Shown piece after piece: positions 29,228 through 40,470 of a DNA stretch of 64,000 bases. The notes under the pieces are model-generated. The model ran no database searches. It saw only the letters and a program-made list of their open reading frames with translations, and was not told the DNA's origin. Position numbers and translations under genes: made by a program. The DNA is taken from assembly GCA_021234155.1 (NCBI GenBank), contig JAJEKV010000017.1, forward strand, positions 19,042,372 through 19,106,371, given 5' to 3'. This stretch comes from Isoetes taiwanensis. Its lineage: Eukaryota; Streptophyta; Lycopodiopsida; Isoetales; Isoetaceae. Every line of letters begins with the position of its first letter. The first letter of the stretch is position 1.

Positions 29228-31275
29228 CTAATAATGGTGCTCAGCGTTGCTGGGCATAAGTTGGAAATCTGTGTGGATGAAAACCTATTCAGCTCAGACT
29301 CCTTTTCATAAATGTAATATAATAGAAACCAAGTCCAACATTGCTGAGCTTGTGCATTCGACACCCTTCCTCTTCTTTTTTTTCTTTTGCTCTATTCAAG
29401 CATTTCCCTTTCTCCTCGTTTGTCTACACACTTTCCTTTTTCCTTTTCTCTTTTTTTCTTATTTTTCCTACACATCTTCTTTTTCCCTTCTTTCTTTTTT
29501 CCTTTTTGACCTCCTTCTCCCTTCACTTCACTTCCCTTCCCTTTCCCATTTCCGTTTTCCCTTCCCCTTTTTTTTTGACAGATTTTTTTCTCTTCCCTTT
29601 TCATCATTTCCCCGCCCTTCCCTTTTTCCCCTTCCTTTTTCTTTTCCTTTTCACTTTCCCTTTCCCTTTTCCCATGCCCTTTTTTCATCTCTTTTCCCCA
29701 CCTTTTCATGTGCACTTTTTCTTCCTTTTCCCATCCTCTTCCTCTTTATCCCTTGCCCTTTTCCGCTTCTCTTTTCCCATTTCCCTCTCCCATTTTCCTC
29801 GTGCCCATTTTCCCTTACCTCCCCCCATTTCCGCCTTCCTTTTCCTTTTTCCTTTCCCTTCCCTTTTCATTCTTTTCGCCACCCCTTTCGCTTTTCTCCG
29901 TTTTTTTTTTCCCTTTTCTCTTTCCCTATGCCTCTTTCCATTCCCTTTTTCTCTACCCTTTTTATGTTCCCATTTTCCACATTTTCCCACCCTCTCCTCC
30001 TTTTCCCTTTTCCACTTTTCCCTTTCCCATTTCCTCTGCTTTTTTTCCCCTTTCCTCACTCTTTCTCTCTTCCCTTTTTTCCCGTGCCCTTTTCCCCTTT
30101 CCTCTTCCTCTTTTTCAATTCCTTGCTCCTCACCCTTCTCCTGTTCCCCTTTCCCCCCCTCCATTTTCCTCCTTTTCTGACCCTTTCCCTCTTTTCCTTT
30201 TCTCGGCCTTTTTCCCTTTCCCTTTTCATGATGGACTTCTCCTTTCCATTTTCCTCCTTTCCCGATCCTTTCCCTCTTTCTCTTTTACTTGTTCCCTTTT
30301 TACCTTTCCTTCACCGTTTCTCCCTTCCTTTCCTATTCCTATGCCCTTCCCACATTGTTTCTCTTTCCTTTTTTTCTATGCCCTTCCCACATTGTTTCTC
30401 TTTCCTTTTTTCTATGCCCGTTTTCCTATTTTTCCCCACTTTTTTCCTCTTCCCCTTTTCTTTTTTCCATGTCTTTTTTTCACTTTCTTTTTTCCCTTTC
30501 TTCACCCTTTTCCTCGTTCTTTTTTTTCTCTTGCCCTTTCCCCCTTCCCTTTTCTCATTTCCCTCTTCCTTTTGTCTAATGCCCTTTTTCCAGGTTCCAT
30601 TTCCTCCTTTACCCCTCCCTTTTTCTTTCTACTTTCACCTTTTTCCATGCCCTTTTCCCTTCTCTTCTCATGTTCCCTCTTTTCCCTGCCCTTTTCCTCA
30701 TTTTCCCGCCACTTGTCTTTTCCTTTCCTATGCCATTTTCCCTTCCCTTTTCTTCTTTCCTCACCCTTTCCCTTTTTCTCCTTTTTCCCATGCTTTGTTT
30801 CCCTTTTCTTTTCCCATACTCTTTTTCTTTTTCCTTCCTTTTCCCATTCTTGACCCTTTTCCCCTTTCTTTCCCTTTCTCCTCTGCCATTTCCCCTTCCC
30901 TTTTCCCCTTTACCTCTTCCCCTTTTCCTTGTGTCCTTTTCTCAGGTTCCCTTCCCCCCTCCCTTTTGATTTTTTCTTTCCCTTTCCGTTTTCCCATGCT
31001 TTTTTCTCTTCTCTTATCCCACCCTTTTTCCTTTCTCTTTTTCCCTTTTCCCCGTGCCTTTTTGCCCCTTCATGTTCTCTCTTTCCTCCTTCCTTTTTCT
31101 TTTTCCCTCTTTTTCTTTACCCTTTCCTCATAAGAGTTCAAAATATGATCAATCACGGTGGTAGGAAGTTATGCGAGAAATCTCGGCCTTTGGATGCACC
31201 TAAATGATCTCGGCCATTCAAATTAGGGCTTGATCCAATCCAAGACTTACGGTATAACATTATAATATAAGAAGA
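29228..31275. repeat. 2.05-kb insert dominated by a homopyrimidine tract
   Basis: The + strand from 29363 to 31130 is almost only C and T, with CCCTTTTCC words and recurring TGCCCTTTTCC. The flanks 29228-29362 and 31131-31275 are ordinary sequence. Removing it joins LINE-L codons cleanly (LMA to LFNKAL), so it is an insertion. The long + strand open frames here (for example 29247-31133) exist because pyrimidine-only codons cannot be stops. They are not genes. Copy 2 is at 55795-57840. Confidence 0.9.
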
Positions 31276-32150
31276 TGCCATGAGGACAGACACCAGTGGA
31301 GGCCGAGCCCATTTAGTTTCGCCTGCATGCCATCTAAATCTGATGCCTTCCCATTAGCTAGGCATTGTAGGCCTATGATGACATCCCCCTCTGTGATGAC
31401 CAGAGCCATGCCCATCTGTGGAGGCTTTGCGGTGCGGCCCCGGCGGGTCGTAAAGCTCTTTGCAAAATCTTTGTACCCATTGCTCAGGGTGATGTTCCCG
31501 TGGGAACATGCGGCCTTGCTCAATACTTTTCTCGAGAATGTCTTGGAATGCCAATTGAGAGACCAGAACATCATTCTTTGGTGCTTTCTGCGGTATCGGC
31601 TTTTGTTCTTGAGGAAGGAGCGTTATTGACTGATGGCCTGTGGACGGGAGGTCGGATCAGTGACTTGCCGGAGTTCGCGTTTGAGGTCCCGACACTCATC
31701 ATCGAACCATCTGTTGCGGGAGAAGGTGGCAGCGCCCGAGGTTCTCCGTGAGTGGCCTCTCCCAAAGCATCTTTCGGCAGACTATCTCGAAGCGAGGTGA
31801 ATGCCTGAGCAATTCTTTTGTCACGGGGGAGGGTTGCGATGAGTCCCGCCCGGATCATGCTCAAGCATCTAGGCATAGGTCCCTACACGGTCGTAGTCCA
31901 GGCGCCGCTGGGGCACCTAGGGCGTTGAGGTAGTGGATGCATGGGGAGCCTGCCAATGTATATGTGAGCGAGGGGGCTGGTGGTACGAGTCCACTTCCCC
32001 CGTCAGTGTAATCCGTTCCAATGGAAAAATGGATAACCGGTGCCAGATCCTGTTCCTCGACCAACAAGTAATACACCACACTGGAGCCGCCCCCTTAGTT
32101 CTCCTGTCTACAAGTGTAGCAGCTGCAAGACGACCATTGTGCCAACCCAT
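31276..32150 (-). pseudogene. LINE-L linker between endonuclease and RT (copy 1)
   Basis: Fragments read LAFQDILEKSIEQG, ALVITEGDVI, GLQCLANGKASDLDGMQA and WARPPLVSVLM. These are the typical pre-RT region of L1 ORF2 (the GKASDxDG block). Many short differences from copy 2 are concentrated around 31430-31520 and 31770-31850, in C/G-rich triplets. Confidence 0.7.
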
Positions 32151-32958
32151 TGCAAATTACTAGGTCGAAGATACTACCCAGCAGCAACAACTGCCTGCCA
32201 TAGCGTGAAATATGATTGTTATCTTATATCCTTGACCAAGCTAGCTCTGCGGGATTCAACTGCAAGACATCCTCTACCAGGGGCTCAAATTTCGAGATCT
32301 GCTCGGATCCTGTGCGTGCAAGCAGCATAACCTTGCCCAACTGTTTGTGCTGCTGCATGTCATCATATAGATCGATATAGGGCTCCAATCTATCCACACC
32401 CGAATGAGTGTTATAAAAGTTGCTCTCGGCATGTGGAAAGTAGCATGCTGCTACGAAGAGAATGCTGCCACTGTTATGTTGCACGTGCACCTACAAGTAG
32501 TGATTGTACCTGTCTGTTTTGTGCAGCGAGATTGACTGCCCCAAGGTTGCACAACAGTAGCAGGCAAACCCCCCATGCCCTCGCTTGCCTATGCACTCGT
32601 TGAACACCGAAAAATGCAGATAGCCTGGGAGGTTCGATAGTCTGTGCCCTGCATGTTTCCATGTTTCCATGAGGAAAATGAGATCCATATCTAGTGCAAT
32701 AGACTTGAGACTCTCCCCTTTCTGCCAAGGGAAGCCCCGCAGTTCCAAGATACCATCTGGAGGCATAGTTCCTATTTGTTGGCATTTGATGTAGGCGCCG
32801 CGATGATCCGTTCGATTGCGGGGGGGAGTGTAGCGGCGCTGGCGGCGATTCTTGAGGCGGAGGAGGTGTAGTAGGGTACTGGTGGCAATAGTAGGAGTGG
32901 CAGCCCATGGGGTAGCTCCTGTAGTGGTAGCAATGGGGCCCTCGGATCTTTGTAGCAA
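32151..32958 (-). pseudogene. LINE-L endonuclease (copy 1), GDFN deleted
   Basis: Shows GILELRGFPWQKGESLKSIA, MDLIFLMETW (with catalytic Glu), GYLHFSVFNECIGKRGHGG, FVAACYFPHAE and YGRQLLLLGSIFDLVICNG. It is an APE-like endonuclease for target nicking. Copy 1 lacks 12 bp at 32320/32321 that in copy 2 encode GDFN, the active-site motif. In-frame stops (NHYL-TAG-VHVQ and SRI-TAA-DNN) are shared by both copies. Confidence 0.85.
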
Positions 32959-33104
32959 CTTTGCGATTGCATCACGTGACCTCGGCCCAGTGCCCGGCTG
33001 AAAATGCTGGCTTGCCCCGGACCAATCTGTGGCGCCCGACGGGCGGACGTCCCTGACTTGAGTAGTTGTTGCCAGCAGGACTCTTGTTGCATCAGAGTAA
33101 GATC

Positions 33105-33344
33105 CTAGTTGATATATAGGGTAGTCCCCTTCAATTGCCTACTCTGACGCAAAATTGCCTCATGCACTCGCATGTCTGCAATCGTGAAGGTGATAACGCA
33201 TGGGCGATCTGTGCATTGAGCCCCAAGGCGGCTTGCTCGGACAATGTGGACTGTGGTCTGAAATGCCATGCGAGATAGGATCTGATCCTGTATGCGCTTG
33301 GTGAGATCCTCTCCTGCTTCCTCTGAGAGTCCACCTATCACCAC
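33105..33344 (-). pseudogene. LINE-L ORF1p RRM/CTD-like part (copy 1)
   Basis: Reads VVIGGLSEEAGEDL, LSRMAFQTTVHIVRASRLG, RPCVITFTIADMRVHEAIL and RQLKGTTLYINYQDL. The order and spacing strongly resemble the RRM plus C-terminal domain of L1 ORF1 proteins (Transposase_22 type): a leading hydrophobic RRM strand, the Arg-Leu-Gly turn, Arg-Pro before a hydrophobic strand, and KGT..Y.N at the end. It would bind RNA and act as a nucleic-acid chaperone. The upstream coiled coil is on the other side of E2. Confidence 0.7.
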
Positions 33345-33540
33345 ATTATGACGTCGTCGGCCCTGCTCTTGCTGCTCACTGAGTCCCGGGGCAACATTGG
33401 CTATCCCAATAGGTGGTGCCTGTTGTCTGAAGTGTGTGGGCTGTTCACAGCAAGGGCGGTGTGGTGTTCGATATGGAGCAGGTGTTGTCTGTCTGCCTGG
33501 TTGGCGACTTGTGGGATGTTGGGCATGTGGGCTTGTCTGG

Positions 33541-34123
33541 TGTTAGTCCTGTGCCTCCTGGTACAGGACTATTCATGCATACGACAGACCAGGTCAAGCT
33601 CAAGGATCCTCAGTCAACCACGGGTCAGACATCCAAGGCTCCGCAGAAGACCAAGCGGCGGAACCACGCATGATCAAAGCCTTTGGCTGTCAACAAGAGG
33701 CGCCCGCTCGGACAAGTGGCGACCCGTCACCGCCGCGTAGGCGTCGTCCAGTGATTCTAGGCACTTCAAGAGGCACCGCCAACATTTCCGCAAATCGGGC
33801 CTCCTTCCGAGTCGCACCAAGAGATCGGTCAGTGTCTATATTGGGCCCAAGGCCATTGTACTATATATATGAGTAGAGTTAGCTCATAAGTTTTTAGATG
33901 AGTTTTGAGTCTTGTCTCCTTTCAAGTTTTCTCTCTATTGCGAGAGCTCATGTATTTTCATCATTGATATCAAGGAAGCTTATCATCTTTCTCTCATTTG
34001 CTCTGTTCTCTTCTTTTTCTTCTCTTTGGCCAAATCCGTGACATAGTCCCCGGACTCTCTGATTAGATCCACGGGTCCTCACGGAGGGCTGTCTTCGGGG
34101 AGTTCGAACCCGGACCCCAAACA
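33541..34123 (+). repeat. E2 5' LTR
   Basis: 583 bp, TGTTAGTCCTGTGCC to CCGGACCCCAAACA. The TATA-like run CTATATATAT lies at 33861-33870. It differs from the 3' LTR mainly in short clustered indels and CAG/CGG changes in the first 330 bp, while the following 150 bp are nearly identical. Confidence 0.95.
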
Positions 34124-34171
34124 ACATCGCATTGCCGGGTGCGATTTTATCCTACTTTCTTACATGCGCCA

Positions 34172-35960
34172 TAATGCGTAGTAATTTCACGCCCGAGGAA
34201 GAACTCCTTTCTCGAGCTGACCTCTCGCTTGGGCGCCATCGGCGTCGGAAAGCTATTCGCGACATGTATGGATCTGCTTATGACATAGAGGGGAGGCCAT
34301 CTTCGGTCTAGGGCTCGATCGCGCCACCCACCCTCGTGTCGGTCTCGTCCCGGTTCCCGCCCCAAAGCGTGCAAACATTGCTCACAACCTCGGTCTCCTC
34401 ATCACTATCGGGGAGCCTTATCGGGCTCAACCTTCTCAACAAGTACTTTCACACCCCGAACATGCCTACATCCATCATTCTTGGGCCATCGCCTCTTCCT
34501 TCAACCATCATCTCCCCGGGTGGAACACGGCTATCCACATGTCTCCTTGGCGCCTACCGGGAATATCCTTTCCCTCGTTTCCCCTTTGCTCTTCCTGTTT
34601 ACAACCTTACGGATCTCAAAACCAATGCTCGGCTTCCGCCGGTTTCTCAACCGCGATCACCCCTTCATCGAGGGTCCACGGGCACAATGCCACATCCACC
34701 TCAACCTCAATATCCTCACTATCTTGTTCTGTCCATTGCACTTTCACATCTACCTTTCGGACTCACGAACCGACTTATCCCACCTTTGGCAACCACGAAA
34801 GGCAAACCGTTAGACCAAAGTGCTCAGGCCCACATGGAAGAATTTGAGGCTCTAGCTGTCCTAAATGGTCAGCGCAACCTCAACTGAAATTCCACATCTT
34901 TTTCCACCACCTGCGTGGCTCTCCTCACCAATGGCTCATGTCCAACAAAAGCCATTGGAAACAAGATCGGTCGAAATGCGCGGCGCTTTTTACGTCTCAT
35001 TCTGGGACCACGGATGATGATCAACTTCATCTCAAGCAACTCAATGAACTTCAACAAGAGCCCGCAGTGCAGGGATTTTGCGGATCGACTTCACATTACG
35101 CTAAGTAAGCTCAAGGAGTACCCTACGAGCCAGATTTTGGTGCGGTTTCTCCAAGGACTTCCTCCGCTATTCGACTCATGATGAATACTGCGTCCAAAAA
35201 CTTTGGAGCGGGCTATCGACCTTTGTCAATCACTCCGTCAATGTTTCTCCCCGAGGCGTGGCTCTTCAAGAGCTCCCGTTCATTCCACTGTCATGGTTCC
35301 ACAAGCGGCTGTTCAGCCTCAACACGCTCATCCACCAGTAGCGGTCAAATCTGGTGCCATATTTGCAAATATCAAGGCCATTTGGCCAATGAGTGCAACT
35401 CCACCAATGGCCCGCCTCATTGCAAGCGATGCAACATGTGCAATCATGCCCGCGAGGAAGAGTGCACTCGCACTCATCCCACACCGTTCACAACAAAATG
35501 GTTTATCAAGTGCAAACCACACCTCGGCAACAATCGCACTATCGTGACCACCTCTTGAGGTCGCGGCCCACGCCAACTCTATCGACAGCGGGACCAACCC
35601 ACGAGGATCCAACCAGCGTCCTCCTTTTGATCCTTCTAAAGCCGGTGTTATCAGCGTCAAGAATGGGGTCATACCACCGCGGCGTGTCCTCAACTTCCAC
35701 AAGTTCAGTGCGGCTTCACGGCACAAATCGGACCACATCGGTCCGCCTCACGGCTTACCAACTCACGGCTCGCTAATGGCAAACAAGGCCCGACCGGTTC
35801 TTAGAAAGCCACCAAAAGAGCCTCGGCAATCACGCTATCAACCGGCTCCGGCAAATCCACCTCAAATTTGGATCAACAAGCCCAAGAGGAAATTTTTCGG
35901 GCACTTAATCCTCCGGTCCGGTAGTCAAATTGGGTTGGTTTAGTTTCCACGCCGGACCAA
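34172..35960 (+). pseudogene. E2 gag (capsid and nucleocapsid)
   Basis: Starts with MRSNFTPEEELLSRADL at 34172. The capsid is recognised by GKPLDQSAQAHMEEFEALA, DFADRLHITLSKL and ILVRFLQGLPP. Zinc knuckles CHICKYQGHLANEC and CKRCNMCNHAREEEC (one residue too long) follow at about 35360-35470. The third knuckle seen in E1 is corrupted here. Frameshifts break it into several pieces. Confidence 0.85.
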
Positions 35961-36374
35961 GGCATCACGCCCCTTGACTATTATTGAAAGGGGCGCGAAC
36001 ACGCCTTTGCCGTTGACACCATTCCTCATGAGGCCGAAAAAAAAGGTTCACTTTGCACGACTTGGAAAAGCTCATGCCACATGTCATGCCCAAAGTTCGC
36101 CAAAGCATTTTGAACCTCATGCAAAGCTTCTTGAAGGCCGCACATTGGCAAATGTTCATGCCACCACTAGAGCTCAACACGGATAAGATACACCTTCAAC
36201 ATCTCAACCTCCACGCCTCGGACATATCCCAATATTGCGGTAGAGGTTGACTTACTCAAAAAGTTCTTTGCTTCCACGCCCACGCCCGCACCCGGTGGAA
36301 CCAGCGGATCCTTTTTTTCTCATGTACCTCTCGAACTCCAAGAGGAGCTCGCCAAGATCAAAATTCCTTTAAGC

Positions 36375-37426
36375 TTGGCAACCATTTTAAAAACTCATCC
36401 CGCTCTCAAGGACCGGTTACCACTCCCAACTATTTTAGTTGGGTGGCTACCTCTACACCCACGGTCCATGCCACGGTGGGAAATCAACAAGTCAACCATG
36501 TTCAAATCGATGGAGGTAGTGCGGTCAATCTCATCGCGGATAAACTCCGCAAACAAATGGGCATCACACAACTCTTTTCGTGCCCCATATGACATCAAAT
36601 TGGCTAATGGCCACATCGCGAGACCTCAAGGCGTCACACCTATTCTTCACATCAACATAGGTGATCTCCGCTTTCCCATGGAATTTGGAGTGTGGAAAGG
36701 TGGCGAAGATCCAGTGACTATGAAATCTTTGGTAGGCGAGACCTTTTTTCGCCGGGCAAAGAGTATCCATTCTTTGGGCCACGGACGGTTAGTCATCACC
36801 GATGGTCATCTCAATGCCACCATGGACTTGCAAGCGGGCGGGATCATTTCGTTGACAATGCGGAACCTTTCTCTCGGACATCGATTCGAAGAAGCTCGGA
36901 ATATTTATCAAGTTCGGGCTCCACCATGAAGTACGCCTCTGTCATCCTACCCGAATATCGATCCTTGGGGAGAAATGACTCTTGATGAGGACCGGTGGCT
37001 GCCTTACTTGACCCCCTATCGGCTCCTTGCAATCGAATCCAACGCGTTGATCACTTTTCGGAATCGACACTCCCCGCAACTCCACGTTGATGTACCTATT
37101 TGTCATGAAGCAACCATTGCTAGATGACACGAGCAACCTCTCTTTTTCACCACGCCAAAGTGCCACGCATCCGGTTATGCTCAACCTCCTGCCCACATTG
37201 TCGGGATACGAAGTCATACCCCATATTCCGGACTCTCAAGTCGAGATTGTGGGCGTTGGCAACAATCAACTTTGTCGCATTGCCGCAAACCTTAGGCTCC
37301 TTATCGTAGCAGGCCGTCCGTATTCAAAAATTCAAACACATTTTCGCTGGAGTTACAAAGATCTTGGGGAATCAACAAAAGCTTGGGGAACTCACCATTC
37401 CTACCAAATCTGATGCACGACCCGTG
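36375..37426 (+). pseudogene. E2 aspartic protease and linker
   Basis: IDGGSAVN lies near 36510, in a frame broken relative to the upstream and downstream parts. Then come APYDIKLANGHIARPQGVTP and SLVGETFFRRAKSIH. The linker ends in DARPV followed by UAG at 37426-37428 and CAG, the same place as the UAG in E1. Confidence 0.8.
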
Positions 37427-37428
37427 TA

Positions 37429-38080
37429 GCAGCGGCGGCGATCTGAGGCTCAACCCTAATTACCGTGATCGCGTCAAGGCGGAAATTGACAAACTCCTTC
37501 TAGCTGCGGGTTTGATCTATGAGGTCAAACATTACGAATGGGTGAGCCCCATCGTCATTGCCCTTAAGCACAATGGTAAGATCGGCGTGCACGTGTAGAC
37601 TATCGGAAACTCAATCGGGCCACGGGCGTGATCATTTTCCACTTCCCTTCACGGACCAAGTTACGGAAGAAGTGGTGGACATGAGATGTACTCCTTTATG
37701 GATGGTTTTTCGGCTACAATCGGATCTCCATCAAAGAATCTGATCAACTCAAGACCACTTTCACCACCCCGTGGGGCACTTTTGCCTACAAGGTGGTTCC
37801 TTTTGGATTATCCAACTCTCCTTCAACATTTCAACGCATCATGCTCTCAGTTTTTCATGATTTCATGAAGGAAAATCCCTTCTTGCAAATTTTTCAAGAT
37901 GACTTCTCGCCTCTGAGTTCCATGGCTGACCATTTGGATAAATTGGAACTTCGTCTTCGAGAAATGTGATGAGTCCAGGCATTAGTCTCAATCACGAGAA
38001 ATGCACCTTTTGCGTCACTTCTGGTGTTCTGTTAGGCCATGTTGTCAGCAAAGCAGGAATCACCACTGATCCTGCCAAAA
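37429..38080 (+). pseudogene. E2 reverse transcriptase
   Basis: Shows LNPNYRDRVKAEIDKLL, GLIYEVKHYEWVSPIVIALK, GRDHFPLPFTDQV, LKTTFTTPWGTFAYKVVPFGL and the active-site box FQDD at 37892-37903, where plant gypsy elements usually have FMDD or YxDD. The two Asp residues are present here, unlike in E1. Frameshifts occur around 37600 and 37700. Confidence 0.87.
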
Positions 38081-38800
38081 TCAGTTGTGTGCTCAAGGCT
38101 CAAGCACCAGCCAATATCAAAGAGACACGCTCTTTCCTGGGAAAGGTCAATTATTACTCCACCTTCATACGGATTGGCGACCATTGTAGACCCCATTCAT
38201 AAACTCGCGGGTGTGAATCCACGGGCTTGGAATTCCCAGGCGGAAGCTGCTTTCCAACAGCTGAAGCTTTTGCTTACTCAGGCACCGGTTCTTGTTCCTC
38301 CTCAATGGGACAAGCCCTTTCACGTTCATGTCGATGTCTCGGCGTTTGCTATTGGAGCTGTTCTTTCTCAAGAATATGATCGCATCGATAAACCAAATCG
38401 CTTCGCCCGGTAGAAAACTCAATTCTGGCGGCGCAACTATTTCCTTACGGGCGTGAAGCTTTGGGTCTCATTTTACGTGTCCAACGCTTCCGTCATTACC
38501 TTTTAGGCAGATCAAATCAAGTTCTTTGTGGACCACCAAGCACTCCTCTATTTGATCAACAAGTCCACGCCCACGGGCGCATTGCTTTCGTTGGGTCCTT
38601 CTTCTCAAGAATTTGCTCCTTTTGAAATCGTTCATAAGGTGGCAAATCTCATGTTGTTCGGATTATCTTTCACGCATCCACCGCGGATGATCCCATAGCG
38701 GGGAGTCTCGGGCGCCTTCCACGATGCTCAACTCTTTTTAGTCACGGCAACACCACATTGGTTCCATGATTTTCAGAAGTACCTCCTCACGGGTGCTCTT
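38081..38800 (+). pseudogene. E2 RNase H region
   Basis: Contains ETRSFLGKVNYYSTFI (RT connection), WDKPFHVHVDVSAFAIGAVLSQEYD and FFVDHQALLYLINKS, homologous to E1 18555-19640. The second catalytic block (the EREALG equivalent, near 38440) is frameshifted. Confidence 0.8.
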
Positions 38801-38879
38801 CCACCGGAAGGCGAGGCGCTCTCTCTCCATGGCGACAATCCGTCGCCATCAATTTCTCAGGAGGTCCGTGACTACACCA

Positions 38880-40035
38880 TGGTTGCCGGACATCTCTACA
38901 AAAAGGGTAAGGACACCATCGCCCTTGTGTGTTCTACCTCATGAAGTTCCGGACATTGTTAGAAGCTCATCAAGGGCCGGTGGTGGTCATTTTCATGGTG
39001 ACACCCGGAGACGCCAAAATCCTTCTCGCCGGGTATTATTATTGGCCCACGCTCTTCAAAGATGCTCACGCACGCCAAGCGTGTGGCGCTTGCCCGGTGG
39101 GGCCCCACGGCTTTGTGGCGGCTCTTCCCTTGACGCCGGCCGCCACGCCACTTCCCTTCGGCAAATGGGGAATGGACTTTGTGGGACCTATAGATCCTCC
39201 CTGCGAGGCACACACCTGCGTGCGATACATTACAGTTCTCACCGACCACGCCACCAAATGGGCGGAAGCTTGTGCACTTCCGGACAACTTTGCTGCTAGT
39301 ACGGCTAGAGTCCTCTATCAACAAATCATCACGCGATTGGGCTGCCCCACGCGAGTGGTCGGTGGCCGTGGTGTTCATTTCATCAATCATACTATCAAAG
39401 AGCTGACGGATTATCTCCGATACATCATCACAAGAGCACACCTTACTATCCTCAAGGCAATGGGTTGGCGAGAAAGCACCAACAAAACTCGGTCACCATT
39501 CTCAAGAAAATTTGTGGACGCTTCGCACTTGCATTGGCGGAACAAAACTTCCCCATCTGTTCTTTGGGCCTACAATACTTGTTTCAAGATTGCTACGGGT
39601 CACACTCCTTTTAAATTGGTTTATGGTCGAGGAAGCTCTCATGCCATTTGAATACATCCTTCCAACACTCCGTTTTCAAGCAAGCTCGCTCATAATCCAC
39701 CGGTTTGCTCTCAAAGAACGGGTCTATCAATTAGAACAGGTTGGATGAACCCGAAGGGATGCTTATATTCGTGTTCTTCATGGACAATGATTGCAAAAAT
39801 CTTTACATGACAAGCGTTTGAAGACAAAAACATTCAAAGAAGGAGATTTGGTTCTTCTTTATGATTCGTGTACAAAAATTTTCGGGTAAACTCAAGTTTC
39901 GTTGGCTTGGCCCTTATCAAATTGTTCAAGTGGTTCGACCAAAGCGTTTTCCAACTAGCTGAAGTTAGATGGCACTCCATTACCTACATTGGTTAATGGT
40001 TTTCGTCTCAAAGCATTTCATCACACGAGAAAGTG
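38880..40035 (+). pseudogene. E2 integrase, full-length but mutated
   Basis: A zinc-domain remnant is followed by GYYYWPTLFKDAHA, CGACPVGPHG, LPFGKWGMDFVGPID (first catalytic Asp), YITVLTDHATKWAEA, PTRVVGGRGVHFIN and YYPQGNGLA (before the catalytic Glu). The second Asp position reads GGRG where SDRG or SDQG is expected, which would abolish strand transfer. The C-terminal part (FKEGDLVLLYDS, GKLKFRWLGPYQI) is present. E2 supplies the reference for the 525 bp missing in E1. Confidence 0.85.
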
Positions 40036-40224
40036 AACATCAACACCACGAGACAGTTCAAGAAGCAAACACCACGAGAAAGTGACTAGAAAGGCGGTAG
40101 ATTATATTATAGTGGAGATTTTTTTTTTACAAAATGTGGGTAGCCCGGCTATTTCCGCTATGGGCGCGCCTATATAAAAAACGGGCTCGAGCCCTATTTA
40201 CTAAGTCCTACGAGGAAAAACCCT

Positions 40225-40470
40225 CTACTCGGGTTGGGAGCGAGGTGATGCGAGGAGATGGTAGAGGTTTACGCTCCGGATCAGCGAAGATCAGAACCAC
40301 CTCCATCCCGTTGGTCTTGGTCGGGATGTTCAGCCATCCCGGCACACCAGCCGTCCATGCGAATGCCACGGTTGTGGCAGCGCCAGAGATCCAGACAATT
40401 CATCTTACAAGTGATCCACTCGGCGGTTAGTGGGCATTGTGCAATCTTCGTTCAAGCCGGCGGCGGCCAT
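40225..40470 (-). pseudogene. Antisense Cys-rich mini-gene in E2 (aORF), frameshifted
   Basis: On the minus strand, inside a + element. The TATA box (40509-40516, GCTATATAAGACGA context) is followed by ATG at 40470 and MAAAGLNEDCTMPTN. After a 2-bp deletion it reads EWITCKMNCLDLWRCHNRG and MDGWCAGMAEH in a second frame. All cysteines after the deletion keep the spacing of the E1 protein. Conservation in two differently decayed elements supports a real gene of this family. Confidence 0.55.

Larger units (their letters stand above)
23452..33540. repeat. Duplicated block, copy 1, left part
   Basis: Near-identical to 49802-60119, collinear through element D, LINE-L RT, the homopyrimidine insert, endonuclease and part of ORF1. 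It is split from its right part (44567-47082) by E2. Copy 1 lacks the 260-bp LINE insertion of copy 2 and has a longer A run at about 23893-23933. Confidence 0.93.
28435..33540 (-). mobile_element. LINE-L (copy 1), left part: L1-type non-LTR element
   Basis: On the minus strand, ORF1 end, endonuclease, linker and RT follow in order. The RT is cut off at about 28446 by element D, and the element is split by E2 at 33540 (it continues 44567-45300) and by a homopurine insert at 29228-31275. Many stops and frameshifts are present. Copy 2 (55002-60850) lacks E2 and is the better reference. Confidence 0.85.

Noticed and set aside
29247-31133. A 628-codon + strand frame (and 381-, 279- and 518-codon relatives in both blocks) rich in Phe, Ser, Pro and Leu
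   Set aside because: It lies in an almost pure C/T tract, where no stop codon can occur in any + frame. Composition alone explains it, and all three frames are open.
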